DNA of 64,000 nucleotides from Lutraria lutraria. Lineage: Eukaryota; Mollusca; Bivalvia; Venerida; Mactridae. Of the stretch, positions 12,901 through 24,400 are shown in pieces. Location of the stretch: assembly GCA_964023205.1 (NCBI GenBank), contig OZ026850.1:9683270-9747269 (forward strand), written 5' to 3'. The notes under the pieces are model-generated. The model was not told the DNA's origin. It did no database searches and saw nothing but the letters and a program-made list of their open reading frames with translations. Numbering within the stretch: the stretch's first letter is position 1; every line of letters begins with the position of its first letter. Position numbers and translations under genes: made by a program.

Positions 12901-13153
12901 AATACAAATTCTGGTCTAATTAAATGTTAAAGACTTATATGTCAGTTGTCTGATACATGTATTCCTATTTTCAATGCTTTATATTTCAGCTATTATTGGT
13001 GGAGCCGTTGTTGGACTTCTATGCATGGTGTTGCTTGTGATGTTCATTGTGTACCGTATGAGGAAAAAGGACGAAGGAAGCTACCCCCTAGATGAACAGA
13101 AATATCAAAATTACTCGTATGCAAAAGCTCCAGACAAGGAATTTTACGCTTGA
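3663..13153 (+). CDS. SDC: Syndecan with two thyroglobulin type-1 domains (5' end outside window)
   Basis: Exons 3663-3933, 8121-8384, 8997-9197, 11771-11905, 12201-12320 and 12990-13153 join in one frame (1155 nt, 384 residues plus stop). Syndecans are single-pass heparan-sulfate proteoglycans that bind matrix and growth factors and signal through a short conserved tail. The C-terminus here is diagnostic: a Gly-rich transmembrane segment, the membrane-proximal RMRKKDEGSY (C1), a variable Tyr-rich stretch, and KAPDKEFYA ending in the PDZ-binding EFYA (C2). The ectodomain begins with an Asp-rich region holding EGSG, SSGD and DGSGSGD, typical glycosaminoglycan attachment contexts. Two six-cysteine thyroglobulin type-1 modules with QC and CWC motifs follow. 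Vertebrate and Drosophila syndecans, as I know them, lack these modules. Every splice junction from 3933 onward is phase 1. The signal peptide and start codon are not in the window. Confidence 0.95.
3934..8120. other. Syndecan intron, repeat-bearing
   Basis: This 4.2-kb intron lies between the acidic exon and the first thyroglobulin exon. It holds a hairpin-headed repeat at 6485-6893. A minus-strand open frame at 4543-4917 has no recognisable family. No further exon was found. A locally GC-richer patch near 7610-7700 was not interpretable. Confidence 0.7.
6485..6893 (+). mobile_element. Hairpin-headed non-coding element (Helitron-like bivalve repeat)
   Basis: It opens with a perfect 26-bp palindrome at 6485-6510 (half-site AGCTCACCTGATC) and closes with CAGGTGAGCAATCTAGGGCC followed by ATCTTGGTCCTCATGTTGT. 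The GGTGAGC near the right end complements the GCTCACC at the left. The same start and end signature occurs at 34752-35284 (plus) and inverted at 27177 and 29239. It has no coding capacity. Superfamily placement is an inference. Confidence 0.65.
8121..8384 (+). CDS. SDC: Syndecan exon: thyroglobulin type-1 domain 1
   Basis: Acceptor TGGTTCCAG ends at 8120; donor GTAGAT starts at 8385; the exon is 264 nt and phase 1-1. A Thr/Pro/Lys-rich lead (VNPVKSTTTEAPKRP) is followed by one complete thyroglobulin type-1 module. Its six cysteines sit in TGCE, MPACDDEG, VQC, HCWC (two) and PDC. The hallmark QC and CWC motifs and the GREITGTR segment are intact. The open frame runs past both splice sites into intron, so an unspliced reading would overstate the exon. 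Confidence 0.93.
8997..9197 (+). CDS. SDC: Syndecan exon: thyroglobulin type-1 domain 2
   Basis: Acceptor TTTTAG ends at 8996; donor GTATTG starts at 9198; 201 nt, phase 1-1. It encodes a second full module: MSTC, KPRCTDEG, VQC, SECWC (two Cys) and KPKC, with GNEIVGT after CWCVD. It is divergent from domain 1 outside the cysteine frame, so this is not a recent exon duplication. Some thyroglobulin type-1 modules inhibit cysteine proteases; whether this one does cannot be judged. Confidence 0.93.
9838..10375. repeat. Imperfect tandem repeat, about 126-bp unit, 3-4 copies
   Basis: Phrases such as ACCTAGCTTGGGATTGTATT, GGTCAAGGTCACTGTTACTA and AAATAGAAAATCA recur at roughly 126-bp spacing from 9838, and copies decay toward 10375. 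It lies in the syndecan intron between thyroglobulin domain 2 and the spacer exon. It has no coding frame and probably belongs to an interspersed repeat family. Confidence 0.8.
10932..11087. repeat. Perfect tandem duplication, 2 x 78 bp
   Basis: The segment starting CTGTTCAAAATTGCAACTGC at 10932 is repeated without a visible difference at 11010. The identity implies a very recent event or an assembly artefact. 78 is divisible by three, so the duplication also stays open as a short frame, but nothing supports coding. Confidence 0.9.
11771..11905 (+). CDS. SDC: Syndecan exon: ectodomain spacer
   Basis: Acceptor ATTTTCAG ends at 11770; donor GTAGGT starts at 11906; 135 nt, phase 1-1. It encodes about 45 hydrophilic residues (VTDKKVVDDMNKDKTVNLG and following) with no cysteine. 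One SG dipeptide (YTVSGNTNEDID) lies next to acidic residues and is a possible extra glycosaminoglycan site. Confidence 0.85.
12201..12320 (+). CDS. SDC: Syndecan exon: juxtamembrane ectodomain
   Basis: Acceptor TTGTTTACAG ends at 12200; donor GTATGT starts at 12321; 120 nt, phase 1-1. It encodes an acidic stretch (EIPDEDSNMEFEEENTN) followed by SQPGLLA leading into the membrane. Syndecans are usually shed by proteolysis in this region, but no specific cleavage site can be called. Confidence 0.87.
12990..13153 (+). CDS. SDC: Syndecan terminal exon: transmembrane and cytoplasmic tail
   Basis: Acceptor ATATTTCAG ends at 12989; stop TGA at 13151-13153. The exon begins with AIIGGAVVGLL, containing the small-residue face (GGAVVG) that mediates syndecan transmembrane dimerisation. 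It then gives the basic RMRKKDEGSY (C1), a variable region with several Tyr (YQNYSY), and the final KEFYA (C2). EFYA binds PDZ proteins such as syntenin and CASK in other animals. This exon alone identifies the family. Confidence 0.97.
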
Positions 13154-16100
13154 GTCTTCTGTAGATGCTGACTGAACATGCTTGTTATGTATTACTGTGA
13201 AAAACTTTGGGTCACCTCAGCATGTGATATGCTTGTCAGGAATATAGGTTTTTTATGTTCAATGATGTGGTGTTGGCATTTAGGCTTTCTAAAGAATCTA
13301 TGGGCTATTTTCAGACTTTGTAGAAATTTTAAATTGTTAAAATTTTTCAAATTTTCAGTCATTTGTCACATTTTCTATTGACTTAGAAGTTCTTATTGAT
13401 GTTTCGTGGGCCAAACTTGTTAAGTTTATTGCTTTTTCTTTCGAAATCCGTTCGTTAAACTTGTATTAATCATTTGTTTGCAATAAGTACTTCCCATGTA
13501 CAAATCTAAGTCTGAATATGGCCTGAAGTTTTTCAGTGGTAATAACTTGTGAACAAATTTTATTTTCATCTGCATGTACAAAAAAATGTAGCATCAAATG
13601 TTTGCTATGTTGCATATATAACGTGTTTATAAATACTAGAAGACATTTCACATAAGCACATCTTAAATGTCAGAATCATGATTGAACGAAAGGTCAGTAG
13701 CTTAAAATAAATGTATGATATTTAAGGATTGGCTTGAATTCCTGGTTAATATATTTTTATGGTGATATTGATCGTTCAAGCCAAGCATACTTCTATCTGA
13801 TATATAACATATAAAGATGAGCCAACTTGGTTGAAACTGATATGTATGGATATAGAATAGTTATATTATCCACTGAATTAATTATCCTTTGTATAGGATC
13901 TGTTTAATATTGATGCTTATGTTGTGTCTAAGTGCAAATGTTTACCTGTATGATAAATGTCAAAGCTACTTGTTTGTGATACCTCAGTGTAGCTTATGAG
14001 ACCAGTAAGGGTTGGGGAGGGGAAGGGGCGCCCGTAATGATTCAAGTTTATATTCAAAAATTTATGCTACTGTGATTATTGATATTTTCTTGCATAGATT
14101 GTTCCATTCTTTGTTGGCCACTTATCTTTCATTAATGCTATTCATCGCCATATTCTAATTAACTGTAGACTTACTCGTTTTTTTTTCTCGAAAATATTTT
14201 TTCCTTTAGAGATATAGATCTGACTTCATGATGTTGGAAAGTAAAATAATGAAATACTGTTCATCTAGTTGGTCAGTATATGTTCTGGTTGATTGGATTG
14301 TATTTTTTATCATTATCTTAGAGATTGTGACCTCATTTAAATGCGAGATAGCCCCAATTTGACACATTCCAGTCATTGTTCGTGTAGGCTAAGACTTCAG
14401 TTTCCATGGCAACAAGTATTTTCAATGGTTGCTGATGAAAATTGTTGTCGTGGTTACAGGTTTTGCCTTAAAAGGTCACACGGTGCTTTTAATGAAAATG
14501 TAAATTTATGGAGACTAAATTATTGCATGAAAATAAAAATGCATTGCTTCCTTTCTGTCGTTTTATAATCATTAAATTGTTATTTTATTATTCTTATGTG
14601 AGGCAACTTGTAAATTGGTGCCAGTTTAGTATGAGAGAACACTGTTCTTGTTTACCCCACCCACTATGTTATATGTGTTATCAAATATCAGTGAAGTGAA
14701 TTGTATTTTTATTTCTGATTGATTGTGATAAATATACGATATAAAATCTTAGAGCTAACTTTTTGCAAGTTTTCTTTACTCTTATGTTCTGCAAGTCATA
14801 TTCATTAAATATTTTCCTAAATTCGGAGTAGCAGAAAATTCTAGTTATCAATTATTTTCATAAAAATAGAATTCACTTAACTTCCATTTATCACTTGAAT
14901 ATATTGTTTTATTTTGTGCTACCTCTGTTCTGTTAATCTTGTGTAGTAATAATTTTGGAAGTTAGATAAATTCTGTCCTGATCTTTCTGACTAAAAATGA
15001 TACTTGATCTAAATTTGCAGTAATTCTATAAGAGCTGAATGTTTTTATATCCATTATGTAGAGGTAAAGTTTTCGTATTGTTGTCTTCTGTTAAACGTGA
15101 TAGAAAATGTTGCATTTGTTTAACATGCTGTAAATATGTTCTTTCTTCATTCTTTCTTTCGACACAAATCTAATAAGGAATATTGTTTCACATAGATATT
15201 ATGTATGGAGTAAGTTCATACTACATGCTGGTAATTCCTAGTAATAGTATAATATAACCTGGACCACTGCAGTAGATACAATATAGACCACAACATTATT
15301 TTTCCTTCATCATTTTATTACAAGTAGATATTTTTACATGAGTGCAAAACAAATTAACTGACACTTTGTTAAATTCAGTGAGCAAGTTTTAAATATTGGT
15401 GAATATGAAAGACTCATTCAGAATTTGTTGTTATAATCATTGAGCTGACAAGATTGTTTGGTTTTGAAATATTATTTTCTGACGGTCACTTGTCATCTCT
15501 GTAGTATGTCGTATTGTAAGAGGTCACAATGCTTTCTGCATCGGATGAATGTGTCATACATTTTCGCTCTATTGAAATATTTGATTTCTCAGTATTGATC
15601 ACCTATAATGCCAAGCTATTCTTAACTTACTTTATTTATTCAAACTTCTTTTTAAAAACTGAGAAATGTCTTTTATTTCATTCTCCAGTGTTTTTCAGCC
15701 TGGATGGTATTCCACCAGGCATCTACTTAAAATTGTTTTCTACAGAAGTGTTGATATTATGTTGTATTCATCTCAGTGAGGTAACTGATATCTTAGATTC
15801 ATTTATTATGTGAGAATATTCTTAATGAAGTAATTGTATATAGTTGTAATGTTATGTTTATATGTATTTGTCAATGTAAATACTTTTAAATGTCTGTTAT
15901 CATGTATTCACTCAACATAATCCTTGGATTATTCATTTGATAAAGTTTCATGAATAAGTAAATTGTGTTTGATTTTTAGAAATGATTTATTTTTCTGCAA
16001 GTTGTGAAATTCTTTTTATTTATTTTTCTAAATTATTGTTGCATTGTTTACTGCCAGGTTATGCATATGTAAATAACAACAATGTGAATGTAAAGAAAAC

Positions 16101-16632
16101 TAGGTTCATACTTGACCAGGTAATTTCCATGTAAGAATACAACACAGCATGAATAGATCAGTGCTAGGGTCTTGCTTCAATCATTTCTGTTTATTAATAC
16201 GGGTTATATCTCTTATTTCTGCTTTTGTTGTTTGGCAGATCAATAAAGAAATGCAATTTCTTTCTACCATTTAAAAATATAAATAAAATTCTCCCTTTCT
16301 TGCAAGTATAGCTTCGCTCAGTTTTCCTCTTGTTTTAATTGTCCATGTAAACACTATGTATACATTCATTATGTTGTGCTTTATCTAAATTAGGCCTTCC
16401 TTACAAAATGTTAGTTTGAAGTAAGAATCTCTCACGCTTAAAGATGAAAGATGGCTCATTATTTTAAGATTTTCAACTAATCTATGTTGAAGATTTATTG
16501 ACTCTATTTATCCCACTTCAAAATCTAAGACTAGCCTTTATTGTGGAAACATCAAGTTTGTTAGTGTTTGAACATCACATCGTAACAAAAGATTAGTTGA
16601 CTGTATGAATGAATCGTTATCTACTGTAGATC
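13154..16632 (+). other. Probable syndecan 3' UTR and downstream AT-rich DNA
   Basis: No coding signal follows the syndecan stop. Several AATAAA sequences occur (for example near 13706 and 16238), so the polyadenylation site cannot be fixed. A strong G-run cluster lies at 14009-14028. No transposon was recognised. Confidence 0.5.
14009..14028 (+). other. G-quadruplex motif downstream of syndecan stop
   Basis: GGGTTGGGGAGGGGAAGGGG has four G-runs separated by loops of one to two bases on the sense strand, about 0.9 kb after the stop. If the 3' UTR extends this far, the RNA could form a quadruplex. This is sequence-based only. Confidence 0.7.
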
Positions 16633-16850
16633 TTTCAGCTGTGGCCGTGGCCCAGTGGTTAGTACACTGGATTTGTAACCTGTCCATTAAAAATGTGACA
16701 ACAATGTTGATTTTCCTCCACATGCAGGGAAGGGGAAGTTAGTACTGGTTATCATACCGTCCAGGAAATCTTGTTAGGTGAATCAGACCTGTATATAACT
16801 GATCAATTGATGAACAACATCATTCAACTTAAATAAATAAATGAATAGAT
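16633..16850 (+). mobile_element. tRNA-derived SINE
   Basis: The head reads GTGGCCCAGTGGTTAGTACA then CTGGATTTGTAACC, a tRNA-like A box and anticodon arm. It is followed by a B-box-deleted region, a body, and an (AAAT)n-type tail at about 16830-16850. This order is standard for a SINE mobilised by a LINE. The broken B box suggests an inactive copy. Confidence 0.7.
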
Positions 16851-18850
16851 CTTTCAGATGAGAACTTCTTACTAACATTTTATGATGCTAGGCTTCAACA
16901 GCTTTAGTTTTATCTTTTATGGTTGTTAACTTATGTGTATTAATTTCTGCAGAATTTTGCTATATTATATATTTTTTCCCAATTCCAGAAAATGTGTTTA
17001 TTTTCTTAATTTAATTTTATAAGAATAAACTGTCCATTATATTTATTTTAGGTATTTTATGCCAATGAAATTGTTTGGTTGTTACTTGCAGTTTTGCTTC
17101 TTATGTTTTGGATATAATGTGAAACTACTTTACCGAGCCATTTATTGTTTAGTAATTTAAAACCCACAAGACTGTGTTAATCTTTTTAACAATATTGGGC
17201 CATTTTTCATAAATTTCATGAAACATTTTGAAACAACATTTATCATCTGTGAAGTTCATGATTTGTATGTATATTTATGATATAACGTTTTCTTTTTGTA
17301 GATAGAGATAAGACTTGAGAAATGTCGAGAAATATTTTTTTCTTTTTTTTTTCATTATTAAGTCCTCATCACATTGTACTGTAAGCACTGGAGAGCACTG
17401 AATTCTTTTATGTCACATTTTGTTCAACAAACTTTTTGGTGTAATTTTAATCCAAGTTGATCTTGTATTTCTTTGATCAAAATTTCATAAATTTTTTAAG
17501 ACTTTTGTATTGTCATGAATTTTATATAAATATATATATGAGAACAGTTAGAATTCTTGTTTGCAAGATTTGATATACATGATATTGATCATGATCCTTT
17601 AGGCATCATTATTGAATAATTATGAGTCTGTCATTGTAGAAGACTAACTTTTCACAATTGTATCAGATAACTGTGGAATAACAAAATTGTCTCCAATGTC
17701 TAATTTTAGCATTTTTGTGTATTCTTATCATAATCACTCAAGTGCTTGGATCGTTTTTTGTAACATACCAAATTTTTGTAATTAATTTAGATTTAAGGAT
17801 GTTCATGTTAAAATTTGATTATCGTTGTATTTTAAATTTTAGAAAGATTTTTCTGCAAGAACTTGTAGTGTGATTTACTGATTAGTTTCTTGTGTTTTTA
17901 GAAATATTATCATGAATATCTACCACTTATAAGGATGTTTAATTATTAAAAGACATTTCTTTAATCAAATGTTGTTATTTTTGGTCTGGGCAGTATTTGT
18001 CAAGTTCTTATTTTGTATAGATAAGACTTTCCAGTCCTTCATGGATTTTGTTCTTCTCTTCATTCACTGCTATAAATCAGACAAGTTTCAAGGATGAACC
18101 TGAAGCTGTTCACATTACCATGTAGTTCCTGATGAAGTGTTGTCTCAGTTAGCCATGTTGTGGCTCTCTTCAGATTGAGCCTTATACGATGTTGAAGTAC
18201 ATGCTCCTGTCTTTCTCACTGCATGGGCAGGTTCCTGATGGTGATATTTTCAGCTTTTCATGCAGGTGTGGATTAAGTCGGTTGTGCTCCGACTTTTGTC
18301 TCACAATTATGACTTGCTCTGGCCTGCATCTTTCTTCACCAGTGCTTTGCTAATGGTCGACTTTTCCTAGAAGTACACATTTGGGCTCCTTAGCAAGACC
18401 TAGTGTGTCTACCTGTTGGTTACCAGGAACTGAACAGTGGGTCGATATTCACTGGATTTTGTGATCACTGTTGTTGATAGAACCAGTTCTAGAACACACT
18501 TATTCCTGTTGTGTTCTATATATAAAGCCTATACATTAAAACAGGAGTGGGAACATCAATATACCTGCATGCTCCATTTTGTTTTACTTTAAGGGCATTT
18601 CAGTGGAAAACTGAAGTGAGTTACCTTCAAGTTCTAAGTTCATTTATTGTGCTCCAAAACTTGTCTAATCTGGCTGATAAGATATAAAATAAAACACATT
18701 GTTATTGAGATCCTAGTACCAACATCTGTAGTTGACAGATGGACAACCTACTACATGTACTATTAGAATCACCTGGAGTTCACATCTTTGATATCACAGT
18801 TTGAAGCTCAGGTGTTTATATTTCTTTCACAGATTGGTGTTCAAAAACAG
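16851..18850. other. Unannotated AT-rich DNA
   Basis: No exon, RNA gene or clear repeat was seen. A less AT-rich patch at about 18050-18540 has no open frame of note. This separates the syndecan 3' side from the small TIR element at 18851. Confidence 0.5.
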
Positions 18851-19232
18851 TTAAAGCCCCATGAGCTTTTTGCTATAAAAAATATATGCAAAAAAACAAA
18901 CATTTGCTGATATGATCCCAAGATAATTATTACCAACGAAACAAGCCATTTTTCTTCTAAAAACACTCATTTCACTGTGAATTTTGCTTTTGTAAACTTG
19001 AAATATATAGAGCGTGTGACGTCTCTTAATGCTGTGTGCATAATATGACTGCGGGAAAACACAGGTGTTCTATGAATAGTATTTATTTCAATGAAAAAAA
19101 TACGATAGTGGTTTTGGAAACATATTTTCTTGCTATAAAGTATGCACAGGAGGAAAACACACCGGATTCCTCGGTTATAGAACAAACAGAAACTATTAGG
19201 ACCAATACATTTATATGCTTATGGGACTTTAA
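18851..19232 (+). mobile_element. TIR element (family copy 1) with conserved short ORF
   Basis: The left end TTAAAGCCCCATGAGC is the near-perfect inverse of the right end GCTTATGGGACTTTAA. Inside, a frame beginning at ATGACTGCGGGAAAACACAG encodes TAGKHRCSMNSIYFNEKN and on to EENTPD. A second copy at 40689-41016 keeps the same ORF, and an internally deleted inverted copy lies at 23049-23194. No transposase is present, so these are non-autonomous. Confidence 0.75.
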
Positions 19233-19519
19233 TAGATTGCTTTCTTGTTTATACTTTATGGTAGGGGGATAAAGTCACATCAGTAGCCAGAGATATTTGG
19301 AAATTGTTTCCAAGCTTTAGAGGAAGGGCTTGGGCATACATGGAGGTAGAACCATAGACCTTCTGTAAGTCAGCTAGACAACTTCCCTACATACGTTTGT
19401 CTGGTTTGGCGTGGGTTCAAACTTACAGATAACTCTGTATGCAGAAACAAATGTCTCTCTGAGTAATATGTATATATATATAAGCTCCTTTATGACTTCC
19501 AAAAAATACATAACAGCAT

Positions 19520-20540
19520 CATCAAGGTAGTATCAATCAACCAACAAGGAATATATAGAAATATTCAAACTAAATGATATAAAATTCAGGTCTATTGTGA
19601 CTGGTCCAATATCAGAAACACTTTGCCTAGGTAACCTTTATTATATTGACATTCTATATGTAAAACCGTTGAAAACCTTTATTCAAACATTTCATGGATA
19701 AGAGGTCATAGAATATTGGAGAAATTCCAGGACTTAATAAATTTATAAATGCTTCATCAGTAATTAAAAATCTTAGACAATAAAAATTCATCTTTAATAA
19801 CTAACATTTCATGCAAATCAAAAGAACGGCGATGGGAACTAAGTTCGCTCTCTAACATGCCACTTTAGTTCTTGGTTTTCTAGAAGAAAAACTTTATGTG
19901 GAAACAGAAAACCAAAAACAAAGAATTGGATTAAAATCTCAGACAAACTTAATATAATGATTGAAATTTGAGATAATTTGCATAAGGACATTAGATTTAC
20001 TAATGAAATAAATAATGGAAAGCTGCCATTCTTAGGTATCCTTCTTCGTAAAAACAATTTTAATATAATAACAGATATATATCAAAAAGAAATCATGCCA
20101 TCATAAACACACAAAAACTAGTATACCCTACAACTTAGCTTGCTTAATCTGCACAATAGTCTCAGAAAAAACCACATGAAATAAAAAACTGGAAGAATTA
20201 CCTGGTAAAACAAACACTAAAACTAAGAGATTACCCAATAATCACCATAGAAACAGGAATCAAAATTCTTTAAATATTCCACAAGAACAATTTCTAAAAT
20301 CAAAATGTACGGCTCAAACTGAAATATTACTCCATTATATAAATGCATAATTCTAGTAATATTGAATTATTTAAGCATCTAAAGAAAAACACATTCTTAA
20401 ATCAGATACAGTCATGCAAGAAATCTGCAATAACCAGTCTAATTATTCTCTAGCTATTGGCCAGACAAGGTTCAGATACAGGACAGTCCAACAGACATTT
20501 GCAAAGCAGTATACCTCTAATTCTATGAAAGGGGGCATAA
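19520..20540 (+). pseudogene. Penelope-like retroelement reverse transcriptase, decayed
   Basis: Frame-broken plus-strand pieces match the order of Penelope-like (PLE) reverse transcriptase. Near 19590-19640 is KFRSIVTGPISETLCLGNLY, resembling the family's FRPIVAGP segment. Near 19830-19880 is AMGTKFAL...ATLVLGFLEEKLY. Near 20000-20060 is FTNEINNGKLPFLGILLRKN, the family's 'F..E.....LPFLD' block. Near 20230-20290 is an IPQEQFLKSK piece. Many stops and frameshifts intervene, so the copy is dead. I saw no GIY-YIG endonuclease domain. It lies intergenically between the convergent syndecan and ADI1 genes. Confidence 0.75.
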
Positions 20541-21361
20541 CTAGGCAACAAACACAAAACTAATAGAAAAATATTGTATTTATTTATTTTGTATAAAATG
20601 TATATCATTCATCAAAATTTCATCTATGAAAACAACCCACAATTTAATACATGTAAAAGAGTAAAAGTACAAAGTCTTGCGTAATTACTAAGTACAGATT
20701 TTAACAATTTTGTCTTTGATTAAAACCAATGATTTTTTAGGGGATATGGATAATTTGGAACAAATCTGGAATTGAACTCATGCCTGTTCTACCCACTGCA
20801 CCAGCAATACCTACAAATACCGTTGTGCTAAATTATTCTTATCTTTTATCAATAAATTTCATTAATTATGTTCCGACTACCAACTATCCAAATTCCCCAG
20901 TTGATTGAGTGTACTCTTCTGTCACTGCTTAAAACACATGGTAGAGTTTTAGTTTATGTTTGCACACTAACATAACAAAGATATATAACACCTAAACCTG
21001 TTAGACTGACAACTACGTGTACAGATCTGTGAAACAGAAATGTATCAACATAAGCATTAGTAAATCTGTTAATGAAAAAGTGCTCTAGATTAATATAATG
21101 TGTGCTTTGACTTTGATAAGATTGTATAAAACAACAGCTAAAACTATAATATGCAGCACAAATATACAGCAATTTATAAATGGTAATATCCAAATACAGG
21201 GTAATCAATAAATGTAGAATAACAAGCACACAAATAAATGTATGCTGGGTGCCTAGTACGATCATGTAAGGTGAAAAACTATTATAAAACACAAGTCCTA
21301 CACCAAACGTTTCAGCACTTGCCACGCCCCACCCACATGATGAACATATTAGACACAGTCT
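20541..21361. other. Intergenic DNA between convergent genes
   Basis: AT-rich sequence downstream of the ADI1 stop, which is at 21362-21364 on the minus strand. It probably includes the ADI1 3' UTR. A 123-codon minus-strand open frame at 20954-21325 has no recognisable domain and is likely chance. Confidence 0.5.
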
Positions 21362-21487
21362 TTATGCTTTAATTGCTTGTTGAACTGATTTCAGGTAAGA
21401 TACACGAGCAGGATGTTCTTCCTGGGGTCTGTTATGAGGGGTCCAAACAGGGTCTCCAACAAAGTACCTTTTGGCTTGAATGTAGTT
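21362..21487 (-). CDS. ADI1: ADI1 exon 4
   Basis: The acceptor TTTATTTCAG lies just upstream on the minus strand. The 126 nt encode [20 protein letters not shown] and on to QQAIKA, then TAA. VGDPVW.P.NRP is the conserved C-terminal signature of acireductone dioxygenases. Confidence 0.96.
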   Translation of the reverse strand, partial: NYIQAKRYFVGDPVWTPHNRPQEEHPARVSYLKSVQQAIKA

Positions 21488-24400
21488 CTGAAATAAAATA
21501 CCAGTAAGATAAAATAAGCAAGATGATCTCACACCCAGGTTGCTACAGTGAAGCTATTGAACTTGTTGAATATAAGTAGGGATCATAGATTATATTGGAA
21601 TATTTGGTATATTGGAAATTAAAATCCTAAATATTTGAAAAGAAGGTTAAAAGTTTGGTAGATCTAACGCAACCTCATTTTGATTTGAAAAAAATTGACT
21701 GAAGTCAATATACATGTCATTCTGTATTTTGTAACTTGTTTACTAAACGTACAACTTATCAGATTCTTCATGTTTGTAGCAGTCGATAATAAGTCGATAA
21801 CAATAAGAATCGAAATTTACAGCATACACCGGGCCAGCTAATATTACAAGATATCGCTGACTGACGCTGAGCAATACTGCATCCTGGTCTTAATGTATTT
21901 GCCAGGCTAACTAGACAGAAGCACTGCAACGCATAGCATTATTATATGCCGAAGGTATATTTGAGACTGTAAATACACGAAATAAGTCATATTTAACCCC
22001 TGAAAGTGACCTTTGTATCCAATGTAAATCTGTGGTAGATTCCAGCAGGTAAAATTATCATGTCCCCTTTAACAAGTTCAATACGGATCCATTTATCCTT
22101 CCCATCACGCACATCAAAATACCCACTTCCATCCATGCATAGTCGAATTTCCTCGTCATCATGCAAGTGTTCTTCAAAAAACATTTTAATCTGAAAACAT
22201 TAAATTAATGCAAGATCAGTAATAATGCTATTTCACATACGCATTTAATTAAAAAACCCTCCTATACAAAGGAAACAAGAAGCTGCATTCTATAAACACA
22301 TTTAATTAAGCTCCCAGTGACATGCTGTATAATAAAAATCAGTTTGTATGAAGTGCTACCTACTTATGAAATACCTAGCAAATAAATACCGTCAAATTAT
22401 TTTTTTAGGATTTCTTTTTTCTAGTGTTATATAATCCTACTTAACCCAGTGCTGAAATTCTGGGTAGGAACACTCTTAACAAACTTCTTTTCATTTTCAG
22501 CCCTATCATAGCATTCTTGTAAGTGATGTTGGTGCTAGCAAAAAAAGTAAAATCTAGTAAACCAAACTAGAGCTGTCACAGAGGTGACTAATACCCCCGC
22601 TGCCACTTTGACACTAAGAAAGTGATAGAACACTATACGGCTAAGTTCAAGGGGACATAACTCTGTAATGAGTACTAGGCATGAAAATTCTGTCTTGCAC
22701 ATCTACACTTCATGGTGATAACATATTTCAAGTTTCAATTCAATCCCTTGAAAAATGTAGAAGTAGTTCGCTCTACAAACTAAGAGTGCCATTGTACACT
22801 ACATGGCTATGTTCAAGGGCACATAACTCAGGAATGATTGAATTGGTGGGAATGAAAATTGTGTCTTGCACATTCTATACTTGAGGATGATAACATGTTT
22901 GGTTTCATTGCAATTGCTTAAAGAATGTGAAAGTAGTTCGCTTCACAAACTTGATATTTTTTGCGGACAGACCGACCAACCAACCGACAGAGTGACTCCA
23001 ATATACCCCCTCTCAAACTTTACACTTTAATGACTAGTATGTATAATCTTAAAGTACCATTTATAAGCATATAAATTTATCAGTATCAGTTTGTTCTATA
23101 ACAGAGGAATCTGGGGTGTTTTCCTCCCGTGCATACTTTATAGCAATTGTTTTTTGCATATATATTTCTATAGCAAAAGTTAATGGGACTTTAAGGAAAT
23201 ACTTGGATTCAATGCAGAATTTTATCTAACGCCCAAGGGAGCTAATCATTGAAAAAATATTTCTAGCATTTGTTTGAATTACATCCCTTTGAACTGTATA
23301 TGTCAAGTATGACACACACTGCCAGTTTATGTTATAAAAAAGGCTGGTAAGACAGGGGCCCAGAACAGTGTTTGGAAAGATATACAATGTACTGATTTGG
23401 GTTTAAGGTTCAATTTTGTTAAAAAAAAACCCAGCCCAAAATACTATCCAAACACCGTTCTGGTCCCCTGCAGCTGGAACCTTGAAATCTTGCAAAATAA
23501 TACCCCTGGTAATTTACTTTTCTACATTAGATGGATTGTGCAGAAGTTTTAAGGTTCTTCAGTTATCTTACCATACATAAAGAGATGAATCTGTACACAT
23601 ATTATTCCCTTATAACCACTAATTTCTAAATTCATGCCTCACTCAAAAAATCATGATATACTACAAAATCATTTGGGCAACTTAAAAAATTATTTCTGCA
23701 AAATGTACTGTAGACAGAGGTATTAAGTATTAAGGTATATTTTACATAAGTGTATGTATTCAGACAGTAAGCATAGGATGCTACTATCATGTATATTCTA
23801 AGTCGTTTTTGATCAACCTTTATCAACAACAGTATTAGGGTACATATTTCATGTGTAGTGTCAGGGTTATGTTTTCAAGAAAAGTGGAAAAATTACATGA
23901 AATACGACTTTGTAGAATATTTATAATGCAAATACATGTAGGTGAAATAGACTTTGTGGTGAAGTAATAAAGCTTATTTTCTGAAGGGAAGACGCCGTGT
24001 ATCATTGTCTATTTCTTAGTGAAGTAGAAAAAACAAACTGCCAATTATAACATTACTGAACCTTCTTATCGTAGTCAGGTAATTTATCCGGGCAGCATGT
24101 AATCATATCTTCGTAAGTATAGCCATGGTCTACTTTCAGTTTATTTAGAGTTTTATCCTCCGACAGATTATCTACATCCACCTGCAAGAAGAAAATGTCA
24201 AATAAAATGTACATTGTATAAGTTTAACTTAATTCATTCATCATGCTGTCTAAAATAAGTAATAATTTAAGATAAATAGATTATTTAACAGACATCTCCA
24301 GGTTTGAAGAAGAAAAAAACATAGAATAGATATCAAAGAATTAAATTATATATAATCATGCTTTTCTACAAAATTAATTAGTACCAACTCAGATATTTAA

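Noticed and set aside
20954..21325. A 123-codon minus-strand frame downstream of ADI1
   Set aside because: It is Tyr/Phe/Ile-rich, as expected from AT-rich chance frames, with no motif.
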